This document shows, one piece after another, positions 1 to 6,062 of a stretch of 17,228 nt of DNA. Source of the DNA: an uncultured Prevotellaceae bacterium (lineage in GTDB: Bacteria; Bacteroidota; Bacteroidia; Bacteroidales; Muribaculaceae); assembly GCA_947254205.1 (NCBI GenBank), contig CAMYCE010000043.1, positions 1-17,228 on the forward strand. The letters run 5' to 3'. The notes beneath the pieces were generated by a model, which worked only from the letters and a program-made list of their open reading frames with translations, ran no database searches and was not told where the DNA came from. The translations under genes and the position numbers were made by a program. Each line of letters begins with the position of its first letter. The first letter of the stretch is position 1.

Positions 1-433
1 GAATCGGGTAAGGGCGTTATGTGTTGGTTTAAATTTCAAATGAAAGAGCCGTGTAAATCATATTTTTTGAGGCACAAAAGCCGTGTTTTTTACCCATTGT
101 GTAATCATATTTAATAAAAACTTTGTTTCTCACTGGCAAGCCAACTAATTTTGACATCGAATTCAACAATAAACCCACGACCAAGTAGAGAACACATCGA
201 CGAGTTGCAACGGTAAGTAGACACACACCAACAACAAAAGGAGTGGCAAAGCGAGGAAGAACTCAAGAATCATGTAATTGTGCAACACTTTCACCAGCTC
301 GCCACCTCTCTCGGTGGCGAGCGCGACTTCGACAAGAAAATTCAATCGCTCAAAGGCCAGCCATAGCCACAAGATTGCCGGGCAAAAAGAACAAAACAGG
401 TCAATGTTGTGCAGTGGGCTAAAAGTTTTTTAT
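1..433. other. 5' intergenic region, no confident gene
   Basis: No recognised gene is seen here. The longest ATG-started frames are on the minus strand (starting at 372, and at 226 or internally at 157) and match no family I know. On the plus strand, codons 217-366 read as a hydrophilic protein-like stretch with codon use like the neighbouring genes, but an in-frame TAA lies just upstream at 214-216 and there is no ATG. A near-consensus minus-7 box (AAACTTTG at 118-125) with TTG at 97-99 could start a transcript at about 132. A 10-bp perfect hairpin lies at 297-322. A decayed gene end or a small RNA are both possible. Confidence 0.5.
297..322. other. Perfect 10-bp hairpin with 6-nt loop
   Basis: GCTCGCCACC at 297-306 pairs perfectly with GGTGGCGAGC at 313-322 around the loop TCTCTC. 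It has no downstream T-tract on either strand, so it does not look like an intrinsic terminator. It lies inside the protein-like plus-strand stretch at 217-366. It could be an RNA structure in the fabD upstream region or a chance product of coding sequence. Confidence 0.45.
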
Positions 434-441
434 TAACTTTG
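434..441 (+). promoter_or_regulatory. fabD minus-7 promoter box
   Basis: TAACTTTG matches the Bacteroidetes minus-7 consensus TAnnTTTG exactly. The only candidate minus-33 element is TTG at 407-409, 24 bp upstream, a poor spacing. The predicted start at about 448 falls after the upstream GTG at 441 and so supports the ATG at 498 as the fabD start, with a leader of about 50 nt. Confidence 0.6.
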
Positions 442-497
442 TGACCATTCTCAATGGTTCTGAAACATTTTGTAATTTAATATATCAAAACAAAACT

Positions 498-1385
498 ATG
501 AAAGCATTCGTATTTCCCGGTCAGGGTGCGCAATTTGTGGGTATGGGTAAAGACCTCTACGAGAACAACGCACAGGCCAAAGAAATGTTTGAAAAAGCCA
601 ATGAAGTGCTCGGTTTTCGCATTACCGACCTCATGTTTAACGGAACTGAAGACGACCTCAAACAAACTAAAGTGACACAACCTGCCGTGTTCTTGCACTC
701 GGTGATACTCGCCGCCGCTATGGGCGACCAATTCAAGCCCGACATGGTGGCAGGTCACTCGCTGGGCGAATTTTCGGCTCTTGTTGCCGCCAAGGCCCTT
801 ACCTTTGAAGAAGGCTTGAAATTGGTGTCGGCCCGTGCCATGGCTATGCAAAAGGCCTGCGAAGCAGCCCCCTCGACCATGGCTGCCATCATTGGCTTGC
901 CCGATGAGAAGATTGAAGAAATTTGCGCCCAAGTCGACGACGTGGTTGCTGCCAACTATAACAACCCCGGCCAAGTGGTGATTTCGGGTTCGCACGATGG
1001 TGTGGCCAAAGCTTGCGAGCTCTTCAAAGAAGCTGGCGCTAAGCGCGCTCTGCCCTTGAAAGTGGGTGGTGCCTTCCACTCGCCCTTCATGGAGCCTGCA
1101 CGTGCCGAGCTTGCCGCTGCTATCGAGAAAGCCGAGATTTCCAAGCCCATTTGCCCCGTCTATCAAGACGTTGATGCCATGCCTCACACCGATCCTCAAG
1201 AAATCAAAGACAACCTGCTCAAGCAACTCACCAGCCCCGTGCGCTGGAGCCACATCATTGCCAACATGATTAAAGACGGCATGAACGAGGCTGTGGAGGT
1301 GGGTCCTGGCAAAGCCTTGCAAGGCATGATTGCCAAAACCGACCGCAGTGTTGCCATTTCGGGCATTCAATCGCTTGAACAATAA
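498..1385 (+). CDS. fabD: Malonyl-CoA:ACP transacylase FabD
   Basis: This enzyme moves the malonyl group from malonyl-CoA to acyl carrier protein, supplying the extender unit for type II fatty acid synthesis in the cytosol. The 295-residue protein has the usual FabD length. It opens with the family signature FPGQGAQ (residues 5-11), carries the nucleophile motif GHSLGE with Ser88, a conserved Arg113 in SAR, and the catalytic His194 in FHSPF. The frame is open from a GTG at 441, but that codon lies at the end of the predicted minus-7 box and the FabD homology begins at the ATG of 498, so 498 is chosen. It appears to be a single-gene unit: the next plus-strand gene has its own terminator and promoter region between. 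A transposon-like element sits between its stop codon and the terminator hairpin at 1613. Confidence 0.96.
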   Translation: MKAFVFPGQGAQFVGMGKDLYENNAQAKEMFEKANEVLGFRITDLMFNGTEDDLKQTKVTQPAVFLHSVILAAAMGDQFKPDMVAGHSLGEFSALVAAKALTFEEGLKLVSARAMAMQKACEAAPSTMAAIIGLPDEKIEEICAQVDDVVAANYNNPGQVVISGSHDGVAKACELFKEAGAKRALPLKVGGAFHSPFMEPARAELAAAIEKAEISKPICPVYQDVDAMPHTDPQEIKDNLLKQLTSPVRWSHIIANMIKDGMNEAVEVGPGKALQGMIAKTDRSVAISGIQSLEQ

Positions 1386-1424
1386 CACTGCTGCTACATT
1401 AATTTTATAGCACACAACTTTTAA

Positions 1425-1605
1425 CCCAAATCGGTCATTAAGTCGCAATAAGAAAATATCTTAGGCTTTTCCTTGCCTTTGTCATTTATTTTGGTTCTTT
1501 TTGACTGCTTTTTCGGTTGTTTAGCCCGCTAAACGCCCTCAAAATCAATCAAAAATTACTCAAAATAATTTGACAAAAACAAAGAAACCTAATGACCGAT
1601 TTGGG
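1425..1605 (+). mobile_element. 181-bp MITE-like element, copy 1
   Basis: A non-coding element with terminal inverted repeats: both ends begin CCCAAATCGGTCATTA (16 bp perfect, then one mismatch). It is flanked by a perfect 5-bp direct repeat TTTAA (1420-1424 and 1606-1610), the signature of a transposition target duplication. A central hairpin GTTTAGC-CC-GCTAAAC lies at 1519-1534. It has no open frame long enough for a transposase. A second copy in opposite orientation at 12981-13161 is identical at 179 of 181 positions by hand alignment. It lies downstream of fabD, before the terminator hairpin, so it is probably transcribed as part of the fabD 3' untranslated region. Mobilisation by a full-length insertion sequence elsewhere with the same ends is inferred. 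Confidence 0.88.
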
Positions 1606-1612
1606 TTTAATG

Positions 1613-1656
1613 AGCAACGAATCTAACTCTCAGAGTTGGGTTCGTTGCTTGTTTTT
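1613..1656 (+). terminator. Strong intrinsic terminator after fabD
   Basis: AGCAACGAA (1613-1621) pairs with TTCGTTGCT (1641-1649). The stem continues through TCT/GGG wobble pairs and AACTCT/AGAGTT to give about 18 bp, followed by a T-run at 1652-1656. It most likely ends the fabD transcript. Its distance from the stop codon (about 230 bp) is explained by insertion of the 181-bp element. Confidence 0.75.
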
Positions 1657-1704
1657 GCAGCTATTGTAGTATCTTTACAGGCAAAATCATGTGCTTGAAA
1701 CTAT

Positions 1705-2676
1705 ATGGACTATTTATTTCTTTTTATAGGCTTAGCCCTCTTGTTGCTGGGTGCCGATTTTCTTGTCGACTCATCGGTAGCCATTGCCAAGCGGGCCAAA
1801 ATTTCAAACTTCATCATTGGTCTCACCATTGTGGGCATGGGCACAAGTGCCCCCGAATTGTTTGTGTCGATCAGCTCGGCCATTGGAGGGCATGGCGACC
1901 TTGCCATGGGCAATGTGCTGGGTAGCAACATTTGCAACATTTTGCTCATTTTGGGCACAACAGCCCTCATCTATCCTTTTGCCATAGAACGCGAAAACCA
2001 TCGGCGCGACATTCCCTTCACTATCATGGCCACCATTCTCCTCATTTTGCTGGTGAATGACAGCTGGATGAAACTGGGTGCCAACACCCTCTCACGCCTT
2101 GATGGTGCAATATTCTTGTTGCTGTTTTTTGCCTACATGGGATATGTGGTGTTTAACAAAGCCAAAAATCCACAAGAAGCTATCGATGATGCCAACGAAG
2201 ATGCCAAAAGCCGACTCGAGGGCAAAGCTCCTTGGCTATTGTGGGGCATTGCATTGGCGTCGCTCATGGCTCTCATCTATGGCGGCAACCTGTTTCTTGA
2301 ATCGGCCAAAAACTTGGCACGCAGTTGGGGCATGAGCGAGGCAGTTATCTCCATCACCATTGTGGCTGTGGGCACTTCGCTGCCCGAGCTCATCACTGCC
2401 GTGGTGGCTGCGAGCAAGCACAACCCTCAACTTGCCCTTGGCAATGTGCTGGGTAGCAACCTTTTCAACATTCTCATGATATTGGGCTTGTCGTCGAGCA
2501 TCAAGCCACTTGTTGTCAACGACATCAACCTCATCGACTACATAGTGGTGCTCGTGGCAACCATCATGACCTTTATGGTGGTCTACTCCTTTGGCAAAAA
2601 ACGATTTGACCGCATCGAGGGAGCCATTTTTCTTGCCGTGTATGTGGCCTACACAGCCTATTTGCTCATGCGATAA
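1705..2676 (+). CDS. CaCA-family calcium/sodium antiporter (YrbG-like)
   Basis: An inner-membrane cation exchanger of the Ca2+/cation antiporter family, expected to extrude Ca2+ in exchange for Na+ or H+. The 323-residue protein is almost wholly hydrophobic, with about ten membrane segments in two inverted halves. Each half carries the diagnostic alpha-repeat: GTSAPE at 46-51 with GNVLGSN at 69-75, and GTSLPE at 223-228 with GNVLGSN at 246-252. A charged cytosolic loop (about residues 151-175) separates the halves, and the length is typical of bacterial YrbG-type members. The start is the ATG at 1705, just before MDYLFLFIG, because a first membrane helix follows directly. A near-consensus box TATCTTTA at 1670-1677 may be its promoter. 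The true ion preference cannot be read from sequence. Confidence 0.92.
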   Translation: MDYLFLFIGLALLLLGADFLVDSSVAIAKRAKISNFIIGLTIVGMGTSAPELFVSISSAIGGHGDLAMGNVLGSNICNILLILGTTALIYPFAIERENHRRDIPFTIMATILLILLVNDSWMKLGANTLSRLDGAIFLLLFFAYMGYVVFNKAKNPQEAIDDANEDAKSRLEGKAPWLLWGIALASLMALIYGGNLFLESAKNLARSWGMSEAVISITIVAVGTSLPELITAVVAASKHNPQLALGNVLGSNLFNILMILGLSSSIKPLVVNDINLIDYIVVLVATIMTFMVVYSFGKKRFDRIEGAIFLAVYVAYTAYLLMR

Positions 2677-2733
2677 TACCAGCATGTTGAACATTCCTTA
2701 TACGAGCTTAATCGCCTGTGTATAAACAATGTA

Positions 2734-2755
2734 GAGACGATGCATGCATCGTCTC
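2734..2755. repeat. Perfect 22-bp palindrome (REP-like), copy A
   Basis: The half-site GAGACGATGCA is followed immediately by its exact reverse complement. Related copies lie at 2802-2821 and 12946-12964. It sits between the convergent antiporter and GAF genes and forms a 46-bp-spaced pair with copy B, like the paired REP units that punctuate ends of transcripts in other bacteria. A role in termination, mRNA stability or as a mobile RAYT-dependent repeat is inferred. Confidence 0.75.
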
Positions 2756-2801
2756 CCTCACAGCTACAAAAAACGTCAATACGCAGGAAAAAGTGAAATA
2801 A

Positions 2802-2821
2802 AGACGATGCATGCACCGTCT
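2802..2821. repeat. 20-bp near-palindrome (REP-like), copy B
   Basis: AGACGATGCA followed by TGCACCGTCT is a palindrome with one mismatched pair. It shares the GACGATGCATGCA core and the following TCTCT with the other copies. It lies 16 bp beyond the end of the minus-strand GAF gene. Confidence 0.7.
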
Positions 2822-2836
2822 CTGCACAAGGCTCTA

Positions 2837-3340
2837 TCAACCAAGAAAATCCACAGAGTCCACGTTATAGAGTGTTGCCGAAATAGATGCTACCAACTGC
2901 TCAAGATAGCGTGCATCAACCTCATCAAAGGCATACAACTCTTTGCTGTCGATGTCGAGCACGGCACACACCTCGTGCTTGCCGTTGAAGATGGGCACAA
3001 CCACCTCGCTACGCGACAAGCTACTGCACGCAATGTGCCCCGGGAATTGCTCAACATCGGGCACAACAAGCGTTTTGGCTTCGCTCCAAGCTGTGCCACA
3101 CACTCCGCGTCCTCGCTTGATGCGATAGCAAGCCACCGGCCCTTGAAATGGACCCAACACGAGTTGATCATTGCGCACCAAATAGAAACCTACCCAAAAA
3201 TAGGAGTCAAAAGCCTCATAAAGAGCTGCCGACACATTGGCCAGCACACTCACCTCAACCGTTTCGCCCTCGATGAGACGACTGATATTTTCAACGACCT
3301 GCTCATAACAAGCCTCTTTTGTAGTATTGTTTTTTACCAT
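2837..3340 (-). CDS. msrC: Free methionine-(R)-sulfoxide reductase, GAF domain
   Basis: A single-GAF-domain cytosolic enzyme that reduces free L-methionine-(R)-sulfoxide back to methionine, with thioredoxin-type reductants. The 167 residues fill the family length. The three conserved cysteines expected from the E. coli enzyme are present: Cys71 in GPVACYRI, Cys81 in GRGVCGTA and Cys105 in PGHIACSS, with the family block VVPDVEQFPGH at 92-102 and SEVVVPI after it. The ATG at 3338-3340 overlaps the end of the upstream ung reading frame by 7 bp, so the two are probably one transcript and translationally coupled. Together they would form a small oxidative-damage repair unit, DNA and methionine respectively. 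The transcript end probably involves the palindromes just downstream. Confidence 0.9.
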   Translation of the reverse strand: MVKNNTTKEACYEQVVENISRLIEGETVEVSVLANVSAALYEAFDSYFWVGFYLVRNDQLVLGPFQGPVACYRIKRGRGVCGTAWSEAKTLVVPDVEQFPGHIACSSLSRSEVVVPIFNGKHEVCAVLDIDSKELYAFDEVDARYLEQLVASISATLYNVDSVDFLG

Positions 3341-3996
3341 TGTATAGGAGTTTTATTATGCTTCACAAGATAGTCATTGGCAAGCGTGAAATGGTGGTTG
3401 CCAAAAAAGCCTCGATAGGCCGACAGTGGCGAGGGATGTGGCGATGTGAGCACAAGATGCTTCATGCGGTTGATTTTTGCCCCTTTCTTGATGGCAAACG
3501 AGCCCCACAATATAAACACAAGATGCTCACGATGTTGCGAGAGTCGGGCTATCACCTCGTCGGTAAACTCCTCCCAACCTCTCCCTTGATGCGAGCCTGC
3601 AGCATGGGCGCGCACTGTGAGCGTGGCATTGAGCAAGAGCACGCCTTGCCGTGCCCAGCGCATGAGATTGCCACTCGATGGCATGGGTGCACCCGTGTCG
3701 GTTGTCACCTCTTTGAAAATATTTTGAAGCGAGGGGGGAAATGGCACTCCATCGTTGACCGAGAAACACAAGCCATTGGCCTGCCCCTGTTCATGATAGG
3801 GGTCTTGCCCCAATATCACAACCTTCACATCATGAAAAGGTGTGGCATCAAATGCCGAAAACACTTGCGAGCCGGGAGGAAACACTTGTCCCTGCTCATA
3901 CTCGGCACGCACAAACTGAGCCAATTGAACAAATTGTGGCGATTGCCACACATCTTCCAATTCCTTGTTCCACGATTCTTCAATTCTCACTTCCAT
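3334..3996 (-). CDS. ung: Uracil-DNA glycosylase (family 1)
   Basis: Ung excises uracil from DNA to begin base-excision repair. The 220-residue protein has the family 1 length and both signature blocks: the water-activating motif GQDPYH with Asp65 and His68, and the minor-groove loop HPSPLS with His187. The motif LLLNATLTVR (120-129) and the FILWGSFA strand (161-168) are also typical. Its last 7 bp overlap the start of the methionine sulfoxide reductase gene. Transcription probably starts from TAGCTTTG on the minus strand (4042-4035), about 39 bp upstream of the ATG, in a region shared with the divergent tRNA promoter. Confidence 0.96.
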   Translation of the reverse strand: MEVRIEESWNKELEDVWQSPQFVQLAQFVRAEYEQGQVFPPGSQVFSAFDATPFHDVKVVILGQDPYHEQGQANGLCFSVNDGVPFPPSLQNIFKEVTTDTGAPMPSSGNLMRWARQGVLLLNATLTVRAHAAGSHQGRGWEEFTDEVIARLSQHREHLVFILWGSFAIKKGAKINRMKHLVLTSPHPSPLSAYRGFFGNHHFTLANDYLVKHNKTPIQW

Positions 3997-4030
3997 GATT
4001 TTGGGGAGGTATTTGAGTTCACTCTTTTTT

Positions 4031-4062
4031 TTTGCAAAGCTACAAATATTTAGCTAAATTTG
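4031..4062 (+). promoter_or_regulatory. tRNA-Arg promoter, full sigma-ABfr consensus
   Basis: TTTG at 4031-4034, 20 bp, then TAAATTTG at 4055-4062 matches the Bacteroidetes TTTG-N19-21-TAnnTTTG pattern exactly. The predicted start is about 4069, giving a leader of about 37 nt. The spacer contains the divergent ung minus-7 box. Confidence 0.7.
4035..4042 (-). promoter_or_regulatory. ung minus-7 promoter box
   Basis: Read on the minus strand this is TAGCTTTG, a perfect TAnnTTTG. No well-spaced minus-33 TTTG is visible; the nearest TTG is 26 bp upstream. It lies within the spacer of the tRNA promoter, so the two cannot both be occupied by polymerase at once. Confidence 0.5.
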
Positions 4063-4105
4063 TAGCCACAATCAACAAGATATTGTGGCATTTCGAGCCA
4101 CACAG

Positions 4106-4177
4106 GGTCCCATAGTTTAATGGATAGAATGAAGGATTCCGGTTCCTTTGATTGGGGTTCGACTCCCCATGGGATCA
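4106..4177 (+). tRNA. tRNA-Arg (anticodon CCG)
   Basis: The 72-nt sequence folds into a full cloverleaf. Acceptor GGTCCCA pairs with TGGGATC (one G-U). The anticodon stem AAGGA/TCCTT closes the loop TTCCGGT, with CCG at 4139-4141. The T arm is TGGGG-TTCGACT-CCCCA, with a four-base variable region. The discriminator is A, and CCA is not encoded, as usual in Bacteroidetes. CCG reads the arginine codon CGG. A terminator follows 8 bp downstream. The leader holds two small alternative hairpins (CCACAAT/ATTGTGG and GTGGC/GCCAC). Confidence 0.95.
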
Positions 4178-4184
4178 CACACAC

Positions 4185-4219
4185 AAGGTGGGGAAGCAAG
4201 ATGCTCCCACCTTTTTTTT
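4185..4219 (+). terminator. Intrinsic terminator of tRNA-Arg
   Basis: AAGGTGGG (4185-4192) pairs with CCCACCTT (4206-4213), continuing into a run of eight T (4212-4219). It lies directly after the tRNA and just before the end of the convergent phosphoethanolamine transferase gene. For the minus strand the downstream run is GT-rich and a weak terminator. Confidence 0.85.
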
Positions 4220-4222
4220 ATT

Positions 4223-5851
4223 TTATCGCCTCTTGAGATGGGCAACGGGAATGTGCTGATCGCCCAAAAGCACATCGAGCGAATGGGTTGTGGGCACAAA
4301 GAAACCATGCTCTGCCGAATGCAAGTGAGCCTCTTCGATGCCCAGCCAGTGGGCAAAGCCTACAAGAAAATGAGCGCCAGTGGTGGCCATGTTGTGCATA
4401 GTGTGATGTCGAGCGTTGCCATCAATTTGCACAAAGGGCACATGATAGGACGTTGCCGAACTGCCATGACGCATCTTCAAGTCGTGCCCAATGTCTTGCC
4501 CGTGATCTGAAAAATAAACAATCGAGAAACTTCGCTTTTGTGTCATGCACAGCTCATAGACCGATGCAAGCAGAGCATCGGTCTGCTCTATGGTTTGCAC
4601 ATAGGCAGCCATGTCTTGGCTCTCGGCAGTGAAGTGCAACGGAGCCATGAGATGCCGGGAGGCAGGAGGGTGCGACCCAATGAGATGGAGCACAAATAGC
4701 CTGCCTTTCTCGCCTCGACGGGGTTTCTTGGCAAGAAAAGATTTCAACACAGGCAAGAGTTGCGCATCGGTGGTGTGGCTGTGCTCATAATCACCAGCTA
4801 CAAGAAATTTCGATTCATGAGCCATTTTTCCAAGCATAGCAATGGGAGAATCTTTGGGTCCATCGGTGCCTTGATTGCTCAACCAATAGGTCGTGAAACC
4901 TGCCGCACGAGCCAGCGTGATGATATTGTTTTTATAGTCGGCCCTGTCATCTTGCGACAAGCACAAGGTGAGTGACAAGGACTGAACGGTGTTGTTGGCA
5001 ATAGAATAATAATGACTTATGAAATCGCCCTTGATGGTATCGAGAAATGGCGTGTTGCGGTAGCTTGCACCATAGGCATGCATAAATGGAGCCGAAGCAC
5101 TCTCGCCTATCACAAGAATATAATCGTTGCATTGGGGAGCCACATGCTCAATGCGCCAATCGGGCCGTTGGGCAAGCACTGCCTGAGCACTCGCCTCTTC
5201 GTGAAGCTTTTCGAGCACTTTAACAGGAATTCGCACAAGCGGATTGTGACTTGAGGCTATCACTGTGTAGATATATTCAGACCCCACAAACTCACCACCC
5301 AAGTAAAAACGCACAGGGTTGAACAACGTGAGCAACAGTCCCACCACACCCACAACAACACTCTGGCGAGACACTCCACCCTGCTGGCTGTGATGCACTA
5401 CAAGAACACAAGAATAAACTGCCACACAACAAAATAGCATGGCTTGCACATAGCAGCCTAAAGGCAACTGCGCCATGAAACCTTGGGCTTCGACCCAATG
5501 AGTGTATTTAATGCTGGTCACTGCTACCGAAATGGGCAACTTGTAGACCAAAGCATAGGGAGTGAGCAAAGCAAAAAAAGCAATGCACACCCCATAAAGA
5601 GCCACAAAAAACTTTTTGCACCACCCATAACAAGCATATAGCACTCCTCCCATCGACACAAACATGGTAGCACGGGCAGGAATTCCCACAAACAAAAAAT
5701 TGAGAATATCACTCTCATAAAAAGGTCCTAACTGAGTGGTTAAGAAAGTGATATAGCACATCCACCATAGCGACAACGCCACCAACCACTCTGCAAGGCA
5801 GGTGTGACAGCGCAACCATCTAACCATGGAACCCATGAATGTGCTAAACAT
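4223..5851 (-). CDS. Membrane phosphoethanolamine transferase (EptA/sulfatase fold)
   Basis: Probably transfers phosphoethanolamine from phosphatidylethanolamine to lipid A or another surface glycan on the periplasmic face. The 542 residues show an N-terminal block of about five membrane helices (roughly residues 21-180) and a periplasmic alkaline-phosphatase-like domain. Active-site positions of the EptA/LptA family can be matched: Glu250 in VIGES, a candidate nucleophile Thr288 in NNTVQS 38 residues on, His394 in IGSHPP, Asp449-His450 in FSDHGQD and His462 in MRHGSS. These assignments are by motif and spacing. It faces the tRNA tail to tail and appears to be a single-gene unit with its own promoter. 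The usual consequence of such enzymes is cationic peptide resistance, but the acceptor cannot be told from sequence. Confidence 0.85.
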   Translation of the reverse strand: MFSTFMGSMVRWLRCHTCLAEWLVALSLWWMCYITFLTTQLGPFYESDILNFLFVGIPARATMFVSMGGVLYACYGWCKKFFVALYGVCIAFFALLTPYALVYKLPISVAVTSIKYTHWVEAQGFMAQLPLGCYVQAMLFCCVAVYSCVLVVHHSQQGGVSRQSVVVGVVGLLLTLFNPVRFYLGGEFVGSEYIYTVIASSHNPLVRIPVKVLEKLHEEASAQAVLAQRPDWRIEHVAPQCNDYILVIGESASAPFMHAYGASYRNTPFLDTIKGDFISHYYSIANNTVQSLSLTLCLSQDDRADYKNNIITLARAAGFTTYWLSNQGTDGPKDSPIAMLGKMAHESKFLVAGDYEHSHTTDAQLLPVLKSFLAKKPRRGEKGRLFVLHLIGSHPPASRHLMAPLHFTAESQDMAAYVQTIEQTDALLASVYELCMTQKRSFSIVYFSDHGQDIGHDLKMRHGSSATSYHVPFVQIDGNARHHTMHNMATTGAHFLVGFAHWLGIEEAHLHSAEHGFFVPTTHSLDVLLGDQHIPVAHLKRR

Positions 5852-5880
5852 GTGTGCTCAAAAAAATTATCAATAACCCA

Positions 5881-5912
5881 CAAATGTACAAAAAAACCTA
5901 CAATACACCAAA
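5881..5912 (-). promoter_or_regulatory. Promoter of phosphoethanolamine transferase
   Basis: On the minus strand TTTG (5912-5909), 20 bp, then TACATTTG (5888-5881) fits the Bacteroidetes promoter exactly. The predicted start is about 23 nt before the ATG at 5851, which supports that start codon. Confidence 0.7.
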
Positions 5913-6026
5913 AACACTGCTCCCCCGCCCCCACACCTCTAAAAAACTATAGTGCCATGATGAAAATTTGTGCAAGTTGCCCCGTTTTTTATTGCACTGC
6001 AAAATCGCAATGTGGCTAAAAATCAC

Positions 6027-6034
6027 TAACTTTG
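6027..6034 (+). promoter_or_regulatory. Minus-7 box upstream of the hemerythrin gene
   Basis: TAACTTTG matches TAnnTTTG and lies 28 bp before the ATG. No minus-33 TTTG exists at the normal spacing. Instead an inverted repeat ATTGC-N11-GCAAT (5991-5995 and 6007-6011) covers that position, suggesting an activator- or repressor-dependent promoter. The operator idea is inference. Confidence 0.5.
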
Positions 6035-6062
6035 CAACACATCGTTTTAATGAGATTGCCCC

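Noticed and set aside
163..372. Minus-strand frame with a leucine-rich stretch, suggestive of a small membrane protein
   Set aside because: The leucine run is the mirror image of a Glu/Lys-rich plus-strand stretch, and there is no promoter or homology support.
477..1448. Long minus-strand open frame (323 codons) opposite fabD
   Set aside because: It is the antisense shadow of fabD, with no family features, and low-complexity His/Gly-rich composition produced by the opposite strand's codon bias.
3340..4053. Plus-strand open frame (237 codons) over ung
   Set aside because: Antisense to a textbook Ung with both catalytic motifs; the product has no recognisable domain.
4106..4177. tRNA-Arg as an integration site for a mobile island
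   Set aside because: No integrase, and no direct repeat of the tRNA 3' end was seen elsewhere in the window; the next gene is a convergent chromosomal gene.
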